From Amoebophrya sp. A120 (lineage: Eukaryota; Sar; Dinophyceae; Syndiniales; Amoebophryaceae): a stretch of DNA of 64,000 nt. Below, one piece after another: positions 17,546 to 29,700 of this stretch. Numbering within the stretch: position 1 is the stretch's first letter; the number at the start of each line of letters is the position of its first letter. Under the pieces are notes generated by a model. It was not told the DNA's origin and ran no database searches. It saw only the letters and a program-made list of their open reading frames with translations. Location: positions 61,697 to 125,696 of the forward strand of contig CAJINV010000027.1 in assembly GCA_905178155.1 (NCBI GenBank). Direction: 5' to 3'. The position numbers were made by a program, and so were the translations under genes.

Positions 17546-20500
17546 CGGCGCACAGTTGAGCTGGCCAGAACACTGGGCCCGCAGCGGCCGCGCAGCTAGC
17601 ACAGGGCGCGGGCGGCAGGGCCGCGGAGTAGATCTCGGGGCCGGTCGGCGCGCTTGTACGCAGCCGGCCCTCAGGCCTGGGCCAGATCTTGCCTGGGGCC
17701 CGCCGGCTGCTCCCGGTCATCGATCTGCGCCCCCGTTTATTCGAATCGAAAAGGTGGCGAGCGTCCCTGTGCGCCGCTGCACGGGGGCGCCTCCAGATAG
17801 AAGTGTCACACGGACGCCCCACGACCGCGCACAGACGAAGGCGCAGCGGCGCGTTGGTGTTGCCCGTCCTGGGGCCACCGCCGCCACCAAGTTATCACAC
17901 CCACTGCAACTGTCGTGACAGCGGGAAACCTCTCCTGTGATTTGGTGGCATGCAGGCGCCGCTGCCGGGCCTTTGTAACAGGACATTTTGAAGCAGAGGA
18001 AACTTCGTGAACAGAAACACCGATGTGGTTGGTGAAGAAATGCGGCGGGGCTGCAAAAATGACCGCCTGCGTAATTCTAAATCATGTTCATCTTTCTAGA
18101 GCACGCGGTCCGACTGAGACTGTGCGAAGAGGATCCCGGAAGGTCGTGTACTAAGATTTTCCACTACACGACCCTCCTCAATAAAATCAACGAAGATCCT
18201 ACTGTTGATCCGCAAACCCGATCCGGCAAAGGAAAAATGATGCAAATGGAAATTATACAGCTCTTCGGCGGGTGCCAGCACTGCCACCGGTGCCACAAGA
18301 AAAAAATCACTTTTTCAAGATACCCATTTCGTTTTTTCGGTTCTTCGCAAATTGAAACTGCATGAAGCTCCTCCTCCTTCCTACGGAGCCCGCGCACGGA
18401 TGGGGGCCTCCAACGCAGGGCGACCAAATTTTTTTCTTTTTCGGTAAAAAATCAGCCCCAACCCCTCGCGAATTTTCAAAAAACACTCGAAAAAGCAAGT
18501 TCGGCTTCAACGTTGCAGGCGTGCTAGACCCTATGCCCCTCTTGTTGACAAAGGAGCTACTACGTGCACATGCGCAATGGATCTTCCGTCTGTAGCCTTT
18601 GCTGCACTTCTACACACCGATCGCTTTCCGCAATAAAATTCATGATGATCATCTGAGAATTTTTATTGTTCCCGACTACAAAAGAACCTATGTTGGCGTT
18701 CCACAAACTCCTGTCGGTACTGCGAAATCAGTTTCAAAAAGATCATTTTCCTCACGTTCCGTTCCTTCGGTCTTTCTCACAAATGAGCATGATCAGTGAT
18801 AAAAATGCACCTCAAGTAGATCCTCTTCCCGACAAACACAAAACGTTGCGGAGCTGTTTCTGCAACACAAGAAGGTCAGATCCTACGGTAGAAGAAATAA
18901 ATGCATACAACGTGTCAACGCATCGGTTGCTGGCATTGTTCTGCGGCCATGTAACTACAAATAAATGCGTAGTTGTCCCATTCTGTGCCAACATAAGTAG
19001 ATGTTTTATTCCCAATGCAACAGGTTAAAAGCTTTGAAGCAATAACAGCTTCTTCAAACTCGCATCAACAATACTACTAGCTGATCCGCGCAAGTGGAAG
19101 TCCTGCTAGAGCTAGGAAATAGTTGTACAACCAGGAGGTAAAAAACCGTTTGAGTTTATACCGTGTTATAGCAACATCAAAGTGGCTCTTCAAAATTCTC
19201 ACTTTAACGGTGGCTCTTTCAAACTAACGCATAACAGGTGTATAGAGCTTTGAATCAGCGTCTTACAACTCGCGTGAGCAATACTAGCCATTCCGCGCAA
19301 GTGGAATTTCTGCTAGAGCTCGACAGTACTGCGGAGAAACAAGAAGTACCGTGTAACAACTGAGAACTTGTTTTCGGCTTGTTTTGAAAGGTTGTGATAT
19401 TAAAGTAGGAATATTCATCACGTTCAGGGCAGCGCTGCCATTCCTTTACTCTGGCAGTAGAGGAGCCTTATTTTCCCCGTGAAAATACGACTACTTGCAA
19501 AAAAATATCAACCAAGACTTCAGACCTGTTGATGCAAACCAATCTGCCATCGCAGTAGAATAGACAGCATATTTTTAGTGGCCATAGCTGCGTCATACTT
19601 TGCTCGCCGCGAGGGAGCAATTTTTCATCGAACACACCGAAAAACCAAAAAGTTTATTCTGCACAACGCGGTGGTCGGACTTTGGGTTTGGCCTTTATAC
19701 CATTTTCATTTCGCGGCAGAAGCTGAAACGGCATTCGTCATCGTGTGTGGCACCATTCTTGCAGGAGCTGCTTTTTTTGGCAGAACCTCGCAGGCTGCTG
19801 CTCTTTATTAGTAGTTCTTAGGGGAGCTTTTGCGCTGTATGATTTATTGAAAAAGGAGTAGGAAAAGTAGTATTGGCATTGTTAAAAAGAGTCAGAACTG
19901 TAATCGCACTAGCTTTGCTACGTAGACCATACCCGACATTATCTTTTCTTCCGACGAGATTGCGTACTCTTGTCGAGATTTTACTACTTCGAGCGATTTT
20001 ATTCACAGCACAAAGAAACTGGAACTGCGTTGAGAACTTGATGTACTAGTACACTTTTGGTTTGTTCGCACGAGAAATTTACCCGAACAGGAAGGTTTCG
20101 GCCGCTGAAACATACAAAAGGAAAAGCACTACCTTTATTCGAATTTTTCAACAGGAACTCTTTGCTGGACTAGCACATAGTATCTTTACTTTCCGTCAAA
20201 ATTGGGTGAGTCTCAATTTCGTCGAGACCGAAAAGGGTTATTCAGCTGTTGTACTATTTGTTGTATTAAACAGAACGTATTCACTACCGGAGTATTATCC
20301 AGAAGCACGTACTGCATCGTCGTTGTTCCGAGAGCAAGAGCAACACGAAGCGGAAAGAACGTCAAGCGCATTAAACTATCCACAAAGAGCACTGCATTTA
20401 TTCTGCCAAGAGCCGAGGCCTTGTTTTATCTATTTTCAATCGTTTTTAATCATCAACGTCCGACTTCTCAACAAGGTCAAGACGTCGAGAAAATACCTGA

Positions 20501-20717
20501 AGCTATTGTACAATTTTTGTTGAAGTAACCACTACTTCAGTCACACAACTTTTCAAAGAAACAGTACTAGAATTGCACATCAAAGAAATACAGGCAGCAG
20601 AGTCTCACAACAGAGATCTACTCTTGCGAAGACATTAACAGCAGAAGTGCGTTGTATCGCAGTTGCCACCAGGTTTATTTTTACCAACAATTTTTCTCGC
20701 TTTACTTCAAAATCAAA
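17546..20717. other. Region without a confident gene
   Basis: 17546-17940 is GC-rich with only incidental ORFs. A (+) ORF at 18084-18365 holds a Cys/His cluster (GGCQHCHRCH) but has no other support. 19020-20640 is AT-rich with a diverged direct repeat. No introner ends are seen from 17.6 to 20.7 kb, which suggests mostly non-genic DNA. Confidence 0.4.
19026..19322. repeat. Diverged direct repeat, two copies of about 85 bp
   Basis: 19026-19118 and 19243-19322 share AGCTTTGAA, ACTCGC, CAATACTA, CCGCGCAAGTGGAA and CTGCTAGAGCT in the same order. Confidence 0.65.
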
Positions 20718-23700
20718 ATGGCAAAACACTCAAACTGTTCCTCCCACCCACGCAAAATGCTGAACCGCGTGGTCGTGGGAAAGAATACCTGTGGTCAACA
20801 CCTCCCCGCTGCCCGTACAACTCTTCGCGCCCTGCAAGTGGCCGCGGCTGCCGCAGCCGGCGTTGGATTCATTTTTGGGGTCGCCGTGGACTGCGGCTTT
20901 ATGATCGGCGCGAGCTCCTTCGTCGAAGCAGCTGCAAGTAGTAGCTCCGGTGCGAATGATACATCTCCTGCTGGGGCACATCAACTACTAGGTTCTACAG
21001 AACTACCTCCCGACCAGATCACGTTTCCGGTGAGCCAAAACATCGGCGGTGCAGCCCAGGAAGCTGACGGGGGGCGGAAGGAAAACGAATTCTGGAAATC
21101 CCTGCTCCGGGACGGGGAAAGCAATCTGGCTGATGTAGTGCTTGGAGTGGAAAATGAAAATCACGCAGCTGGGGCAGAAACAATCGGACCAGCGAGGGAG
21201 CAGTTGACAGAATATTGGACCTCTTTCGTCCAACGCACCGCACATTTCGTAGCCCAGGTGGATGAAGAATACGGCAAGGTCTGTCGTGGCCCTGTGGAAA
21301 GAGCAGATTATCGTCCACCTGGAGAGGACCTCCAGCATCGCACTACTACTAATATCGTCTGGCGTCTAGAGGAAGTTGGGTTGAAACAGAAGTTAGCCGA
21401 AAAAGTTCGGAATCTCTTAAACCTTCGAGAAGAGGAGCTTAACACCAGGCAGTTTTATGACAAATCCTACTACCGGCGCAAAGTGCTGCAGGTGGTTCGG
21501 AATGACAACGATGTGCTCGCCGCAAAGGTTGGGGCGCCACCACTGGAGCTGGCTGAGTCGCCGGACGTGCCGCACGGGCTTGGTGACGAGTCGCATCAGA
21601 GGTTGAGGCTGGTGCCACTAATCGAGCCGGGGGACGTAGCACTCGTTGCGTGCGCAGTGGAACGTCAGGAACATTTTTTGGATGGCCGACCAGCTGCGCC
21701 TGCTCAGGAGATCATGACTTCTTCACCTGGTACTAGCCACGAAGGAAAAACAAATCATTTTCTCAACGTCCCTACCATCGCAGCTGCGTACCTGCTCCTG
21801 CAGGAGCACTTCATTGACTTTGCGGATATGGAAGCCGATGAGTTTTGGCACGTCGCAAACGGGAAACTGCTGCAGTCCACGCTCCTGCAGCAACCGGGAG
21901 CAACGGGAGCTTTAAAGACGCATAAAAGTATAAAGGAGAATCTCACGAAGCGCGCTTTTTTCGCGGCGACACGGGCACGGACGAAAACGCTGGGAACGTT
22001 TTTGAACGTCGTTGCCGAGGACGATCAGTATTACAACAATCCAGTAGACTCTACGCGTCAACAATCCTCCGGCGTCAATCGCAAACTCGCGACCCGAATC
22101 GCCATGACAATGCAGCTACTGTATGCGAAAAGACTACAAAACCGGAACCGAGGGGAGACCGAGATGTGGGACACTTTGAAACTGAAAGCGGACATGGATC
22201 AGTATTTCAAGGAATTTGCCGACCTCAGCGAAAGGCCGGTCACCCAACAGGTTGGCATCACAGGTTGCAAGCACTGTTACCAAAAGTGGCGCGCTATGGA
22301 CCAAGAATTCTTCGATGCCCGGCAAGCGGCATTTGACGGGGGGCGGCTGCACATCGACGTTGCAATTGTGTCTACAACGGAGACCGCGAGCAGTGCCACT
22401 CCGCCTTTGACGCCTGTCCTGCTGAACAACCTCTCGAAAGTAGAGGCGGAAAACCTGCAGAAATTTTACCAGGAATGGTTCAGCAAACCGTCGTATCAAA
22501 TGTAAAAATGTCCGGGTCTGGAAGAATGCAAGTTTGTCATGCTTGTCTGGCATGACTCTTAAATCTGTCATGCACATTACCAAAGAGCCCCACTTTTCTG
22601 TCATGCAGAAACGTAGTTTGTCATGCAGAATAGGCAACACCTAGAAGCTCAGAAACTTGTCATGCTGAGCCAGCAAGTGTGGCCTCCTCATGATATGCCA
22701 CACAGCATCACAAGTTTCCAGACCCAGACATTTTTCCATTTGATCCGTCGGGTTCATCTTTCGTGAAGATCGAGTTCTTGGTATCCTGAGTAAAAACGCT
22801 CCCACGCCAGAGTTAAGATGGGGAATCGGCTAGACAAACCTTGGAGTTTTGGAAGTCACGCATGACAAGTTGCAGGCTGTAGTGTAGTGCAGTTAAGCAA
22901 GGAAAGCCGCATAGCAAATCCATCTCCCCATGCTGTTGCCAGCATTACAAGTTCCAAAACACGCTGGGAAATGCCTCTCATGGGGATGCGCATTACAAAT
23001 GCTCTTGTGCTTGTAGATCTGCATGACAACTATGGGGTGGGGACGTTTTTACACAGGATACTTGGACGCCATAAAAGTGACCGGCACCACGGGCGAGGAA
23101 ATCGTTCTGAGCGGCCCTATGACGACCACAGTCGGAGGACTACAGGTCGGAGGGGCAGGAACTGGTCTGCCGCTCGCCGGCACCATTCGCGTTGGAACCT
23201 TGGACGCACTGAAGCAGGCGGCGCTGCTGGACCAGAAGAACGGTAACAGCACTGGGGCAAGAACCGCTTCCACTACAACGGGGGGTCCACCGTCTCAGTA
23301 TCTCTACGTGACCACGGTTGAAGGTGGTGGAAATGATAATGAAATAGAAGATACTACCGGGGCCGCGGCACGCGCCCACAACAATTATGGTTCCTCTTAC
23401 CCTATCGTGCAAGACCTGTTCATCTCGAAAAAACTGACCGACGTAAGCCAGATTGTGGAGCTTGCCCTCCCGGGTGCCGACACCCTCCAGCCCATCTTCC
23501 CGTACTTGGTGACCGAAATGCAGAAGGTCGGCGAGGCGTTTGCCATCGTGAAGGACCATTTGGTCTTTGCCTCCGGGCGGGACAGCCCTCAACATGATCA
23601 TCTCGACAGAAGACAAAGTTTCACACAACTCGCACTTCCGGCGCTGGAACGGCGAATGCGGTTGGAGTTGCGGGATTTTTCACGCAAACACAACCAATTC

Positions 23701-26700
23701 GAGGACCTGACAGAGGAAGATGCGCTCAGGTTGCGTTCAGGCGACGTGACGCAGCAGCAAACATTTCTGCGCACGGGGGGTCATGGAGGTGCCAATTCAT
23801 CCGATGATGTCATCTACGGGGGGTTTACCGCGAAGGAAGTCGCAACGGTTCTGGTGTACGATTTGGTGGAGCTTTATGGCCCTGTCAGGATTGAAATCGT
23901 CAAAGTTGAGATGATTTGTAATGCATAAAATGCAAGGCATGAAGTGCCTGTCTTGCCGGGATGGCAAGTGAGGGAGCGCCCCGAACCCGTTTTAGCGCAC
24001 ATTTATGATGGCCTTACTGTTTTTAAAAGGATTTAGATCAGTTCGTAGAACCCAATCTGTTCATGCTAGCAAAGGGCTAGCGCGCTGTGGACCCCCAGGA
24101 TCAGGCAGACGAGGTCCCAGACCGAAGTGGTAGGCGCTTAGGGTGAACTATGTGCGTAGCGCTTAGGGCCCTTCCGTGCGGCCATTTTGTATGTCCCGCA
24201 ACGGGGTTCGCCTAAGTCGGTCATTTGTATGCAAGGCGTTGGGTTACCCGGTCGGCAGAGCCGATCCACAACGAACGGGATGGCAAGTGAGGGAGATTGT
24301 GAGCCTATTTAGAGCTTGGGATAGAGCTGCTAAAGGAGCATGACAAAAGCAGTCTTCTGTGCCCAAACAGAATGACAAATTGGATTCCGGTGCTCCGAAA
24401 ATTTGTCATGCGCCGCTTGGAAATTGGTCTTCCAGCTGGTATCCATTTTTTTTATGCATGACAAATCATTTCAACTTTGTCGATTTCAAACCTGACGCTT
24501 GCATAAACTTTTTCTGCAACGCCCGTTTCAGGAATTCCAGGCCACGGTCGTGGCTGAGAACACCAGCCAGAAGTTATTCCGAGTAAAAACATCCCCACCC
24601 CAGGGTTGTCATGCAAATTTGCATGGCAAAAAAGTTTCTCATGCAAAGCCCCATGAGAAGCTTTTTCTTGTCGTGTTTTGAGATTTGTAATGCTAGAAAT
24701 AGCATGATATGCTAGATCTGTGATGCTTCTGAGCTAGCTACTCAGGATAACACTACGAAGACAAACTTGTCATGCGAAACAACCAAAGCTGGCCGATTTG
24801 TGTAAGCAGACTTTCCATCTTGACTCTGTTATGGGAACTTTTTTACTCAGGATAGAAGTATGATGTGATGATGAACTATCCCCTGCTGCACGACTGGGCG
24901 CACAAAATTTTTCAGAAAGCTGCGAAAGCGGAGAACTTCACCGAAAGCGAAAAGATGTTGCGCAAAGAATTGCGTCCCTATCCGGAAAATCCTGACGATA
25001 GACTCGCTTGCCGGGCTCTACAGGCCCACGACCCGACTGACGCCTTCGAGCCTATTATCGCGAGGAAAAATCCCCCCCTCCCCACATTGACAAGGTACGT
25101 TCTTTCCGAAATAAATTTGTGTTAGTGTTGCTGATTTGCGACCACAAATCATCGCGTCTGTCTTGCAAAAAGGCAACTCCACAAGCTCCACAGCGTTCTT
25201 TTTCAGGCGGTTTGTGAAGATGCTGTTGAGCCTACAGCACGGAGGTCTCTCATGCTAGACGCCTAGGCCAAAACCTCTCTACTTAGGCTTGCCTAGTATG
25301 GGCCTGCTTTTTCCTGTCCAGCAAGACAAATCTAATTTGTGTGCGGAAATCCTGCATCAGAAACTTCGTTTTGATATGCCGAGGGGGGATTTTTTCTTTC
25401 AATACCAATTAGATGGAACCCTGATCATGATCCGGTACCACAACTGCGCGGATACCACAGTGTACCTGTAACGACGGATGCGGCGACCGAACGTGCCGCG
25501 AAACGCGTATACCTGGAAGCCGTGGAGGGTACGTCTCAACTGCACCAGCTAACGACCTGGGAGGGCGCTTTCGGCGTTCTGAAGAAGCTCCATCGAATAT
25601 GAGAGTGCACAATTCCCCCTCCTCCTGATTTGTCATGCAGAATACGAAATCCAAGAGCCGCCTTGTGGTACAGTTTGCATGACAATCTTCGGAAGCCCAA
25701 ACTTTACTTGATTGCGCGTTTGAACTTGTCATGCACAGGCTCCACATGTCCGGCTGTTTGCATTGCTGTTCATGCAATAGTACTTACAAATGAAGGGGAG
25801 GGTGACGAGTTGTGCACTTTTATACCGAATGTCAAAGGAGGCGAACAGGAGTCTCGACGCGCATTCTACCGCGACCCTGACAAACTTCGTGCGGAACCGT
25901 TTGCTGGACAGCTTCCACAGCACGAAAAAATACTTTGCCGAAGCGCTGCTGTGCCGCTACTTCGACGTGCACAGTAAGATGGACCCGGCTTTGGTGCACG
26001 TGGAGGAGGGAAAGGTGGACTCTTTCTACTCATCGACCGAGTACAACAACAAGAACGCGACCAACCATCTCGAGGCGCAGCAATACTGCGCAAGCGGATC
26101 CGTGGAAGCCAAAGCGCTGGTGGAAAAGTTTCTCGCCGAGCAAAAGGGATTTATCGCAGAGAAACTAAACAGCGCTGTGGAGCTGTGGCTGCAGCATTTA
26201 GAGTCCGAGGGTATTATTGACGAGACGAAGGACTGGAATAGGGAGAAATGGCTCGCGCAGAACCCTATGCTTGTCAAGATGCAGCGGGGCAGAGACTCGA
26301 CAAAAAGCGCGCGGCAGAAAACGCTCTCGCAGCAGCGGGAGGACGCAGCACTTTCGACTCATCATGGAGCAGGTCAACTATGAGCTGCAAAAGCATCGCA
26401 CTACTAGCAGAAATCGCATCACAAACAATTTGGTCAGCATGACAAATGGAAGTTGTAATGCGGATTCGCATTTGCCTTAAGGGGGAGAGTTATACTTATG
26501 CATGGTCGCAATTACTATCTACGAGTACGATACTTTTGCAGTTCATATCCACATCCCTCCGAGGACAACTTTTCTTTCTTTACTTCTATCCATGCCCGGG
26601 AATGGCGTCAAAGATTCAAGGCCCTAAAGGAGGACAACTACAGACGCATGATCAACAGCGAGAAGAGACTCATTTCGGCCGGCGCCCCGCGGGGCCACGC

Positions 26701-29700
26701 CGAGATCATTTTGATCTACTTGCACGGCTTTGGTGAGGTGGTCACGCAGGACAGCTGTGACCAGGTGCTGGAGCGGCTGCTATACGAAAAGCAGCGCGCG
26801 GGGCTGCTTGCCAACCAGGCCACGCGAGTGGTCTGCCCGCAGGCAACGGGGAAGGGGTACTACGATGGAGTGCCCGCTTGGTACAATTCTATGGGCGGCG
26901 AGGACCTCGACAACTCAAGCGAAGCGATTCGTGAGCTGCTGCGCCTCGAAGTCCAGGGCGGATTCGACTTCCTGCAAAGTGTCTTCTTGGCCGGCGTAGG
27001 TGATGCCGGGGCGGTCGCCCTGCATACCATCTTGGCCGGCATTGCGAACGGCGCGTTTAAAAGCAACGAACTGCAAGAGAAATTCAAGCTCAAGGGGTTG
27101 ATTGTATACCATGGGACGATAGAGGACCAAAGAACCTGGCGGGACAGGGTGGAAGACCCACACAACATCAACCTTGTTCGGGACCAGCTCGGAAAAAAAC
27201 CGTTTCACCTCCACGTGTGGTCCAGTGCGCTTGAAGGAGACGAAGCTAGCAGTTTCTTCTCGGCTCGCCAGGTCCAGGAAGTTTGTGCCCGGCACTTTCT
27301 CGGCAAGTCTGGGCTCCGGTTACCGCACTACAAAGGGCTGCAGAACTATATGGATGTGTCAGGATTGAAATCGACAAAGTTGAAATAACTTGTAATGCAT
27401 AAAATGAATGAAAGTTGTAGTCCAGTTTCCAAGTGGCGCATGACAAATTTGGGTAGAGCCAAAATCCAGTTTGTCATGCTATTTGGGTAAGGAAGACGCC
27501 TTTTGTCATGCTACTTTAGCAGCTCAGTTTCTACCCCGAAACAGGCTTACAATCTGCCTCCCTTGCCTACTCTGCAAGACAGGCATTTTCTGCGTTGTAT
27601 TTTATGCATGACAAACTATTTCAACTTTGACGATTTCAAACCTGACGCTTCCATAAACTACGAGCAGCATACGGACAAGCGGGAGGAGTACATCGCGAAG
27701 TCCCTGGTCTTATGCCCTGCAAAAGTATCGCACCTACTCGTATATTCAATGCATTACAAATTTCCTCAGCATGAGAAATAAAATTTGTAATGCGGATTTT
27801 GCTTCAGAAAAAGATTTGTAATGCATTATTGCAATCACTACGAGTACGATGCTTTTGCATTGCATACGTCTACATCTTCGCCGCCGATGCGGAGCTAAAG
27901 CAAATCGACGTCTCTATCCTGAGTAAAAACGTCCCCACACCAGAGTTGTAATGCGGATTTGCAAAGACAGGAAGACTTGTAATGCGCATCCCCATGAGAG
28001 CCATTTCCAGTCGTGTTTTGGAATTTGTGATGCTGTGAACAGGATGAGCAGATGAATCTGTGATGCGGCTGCACTTGCTAACCTGCACTACACTGCAGAG
28101 TGCAACTTGTCATGCGTGACTCACAAAAGTCCTAGGTTTGTGTTGCAAAATCCCCATCCTGACTCTGGTGTGGGTACGTTTTTACTCAGGATAGTCTCTA
28201 CCCCCTTTCCGACCGTCAACGCCACAATTCCGACGCTGCTGCACCAGGATCTCGCGCGATCTTCCACGGTGGTCTTTAACAGAGCGTTTATTTTGCAAAA
28301 GTACCTCGTGTATCCTGTGCAAAAGTGTCGTCCTCGTATTGCAATCATGCACGACAAATCTTTTTTTTACGGTAAATCCGCATTACAAATTTCATTTCTC
28401 ATGCTGAGGAAATTTGTAATGCATTTATACGAGTGCGATACTTTTGCAGTTCATATCGTGCGGGTGGTGCATTCAGCATTCAGAGTTTTCAACCCCGCGA
28501 CAGAGGCCTCGGGAGCTCCTGCAGGGGGGGAGCAAGACAAGTACGCCGGCAGCGACTTCCTCATATCACACGAAAAAAGTGTTACAGTTACACATTCGTT
28601 GGAGTTTCTGCATCACAAATTTTCTCTGTGTGGCAGAGAAAACTTCTAATGCGAAGATCATAAGGGAAAACAGGAAGGAAACGAGGCTCCCAAGCATTTC
28701 CTGCATGAGAAAGGTTCTCTGTGTTGCCGGTCTTGCAACACAATGTGTAACTGTAACACTTTTTTCTTGCGATACCTCACCTACGGAAAAGACTACAGCT
28801 TGATCCGGGAGTATCCAAGAAAAAAACTGTGTTAGTGTAACTTTCTTTGGCTGACAGCATCACAGGTTTGCTCTACATGATAGAGAAAACCTGCCATGCG
28901 TGAGCTGTATCATCATCATCATTATCTATCCTGCACGGGGATGAAGGTGTAACTCTCTCTATTGCATGTTCTGCATTTTTACAGAGTTAGAGTTACACTT
29001 ACACAGTTTTTTTTTTTTCATAGAGGGGGCAGCAACCCCGCAAAGTGCAGGTTTTTCGACCACCGCGCGTCGCTTCTGCCTGCGCGCGACGAAAGCGGCT
29101 CCCGGTACAACTATTCCGGCTCTCTAAATTTGGATGAAGACGGGTTAATCCAATTTCTGCAAATTCGGCACGACTGCTACCTGACCCCGCCAGTGTTTGT
29201 CACGCGAAAGATGTCGAATGCGGAGTTTTTTTTACAGTACAGACGAATTTTCGCGGTGCAAATGACGAATTTTATTTTGCGCGACGAGCCTCCTTCGGAT
29301 CTTCGCAGTCAATCACAGATCCACCTGGGAGGTCATTCCTTTTCTTCCCGAGATCGGCAATTTATGTTGAAGCACTTCGGACTCAGAACGTTCACTCTGG
29401 GCGGAGGTCGTGGTAATATTACAGGCCATTTATACGACCCTGCAAGAACATGGCCTGCTGCTTCTACCGTGGCTGTGCCTGCTGTGCCTACCGCGACAAG
29501 ACTTCCGGAAGAAGTAGTCCAAAAGCGGAGAGATGCGGCCCTTGCGGAAGTCAAATTCAGGGGGCTGCTGCAGCAGAAGTTTTTTGCGAACCTAGATCGC
29601 TGGCTGAAGACAGTAACAGAAGGGGAACTTCTGAAGAACAAATTATCCCCCAGCCGTGACATTCTCGTCGGCGTCAGCGACTGCGCAGCGGAGGGCCATG

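Noticed and set aside
24000-24270. A tRNA or SINE in the insert of introner 3
   Set aside because: GGGGTTCGCC is only a faint B-box match. I found no matching A box at the right distance and could not fold a cloverleaf.
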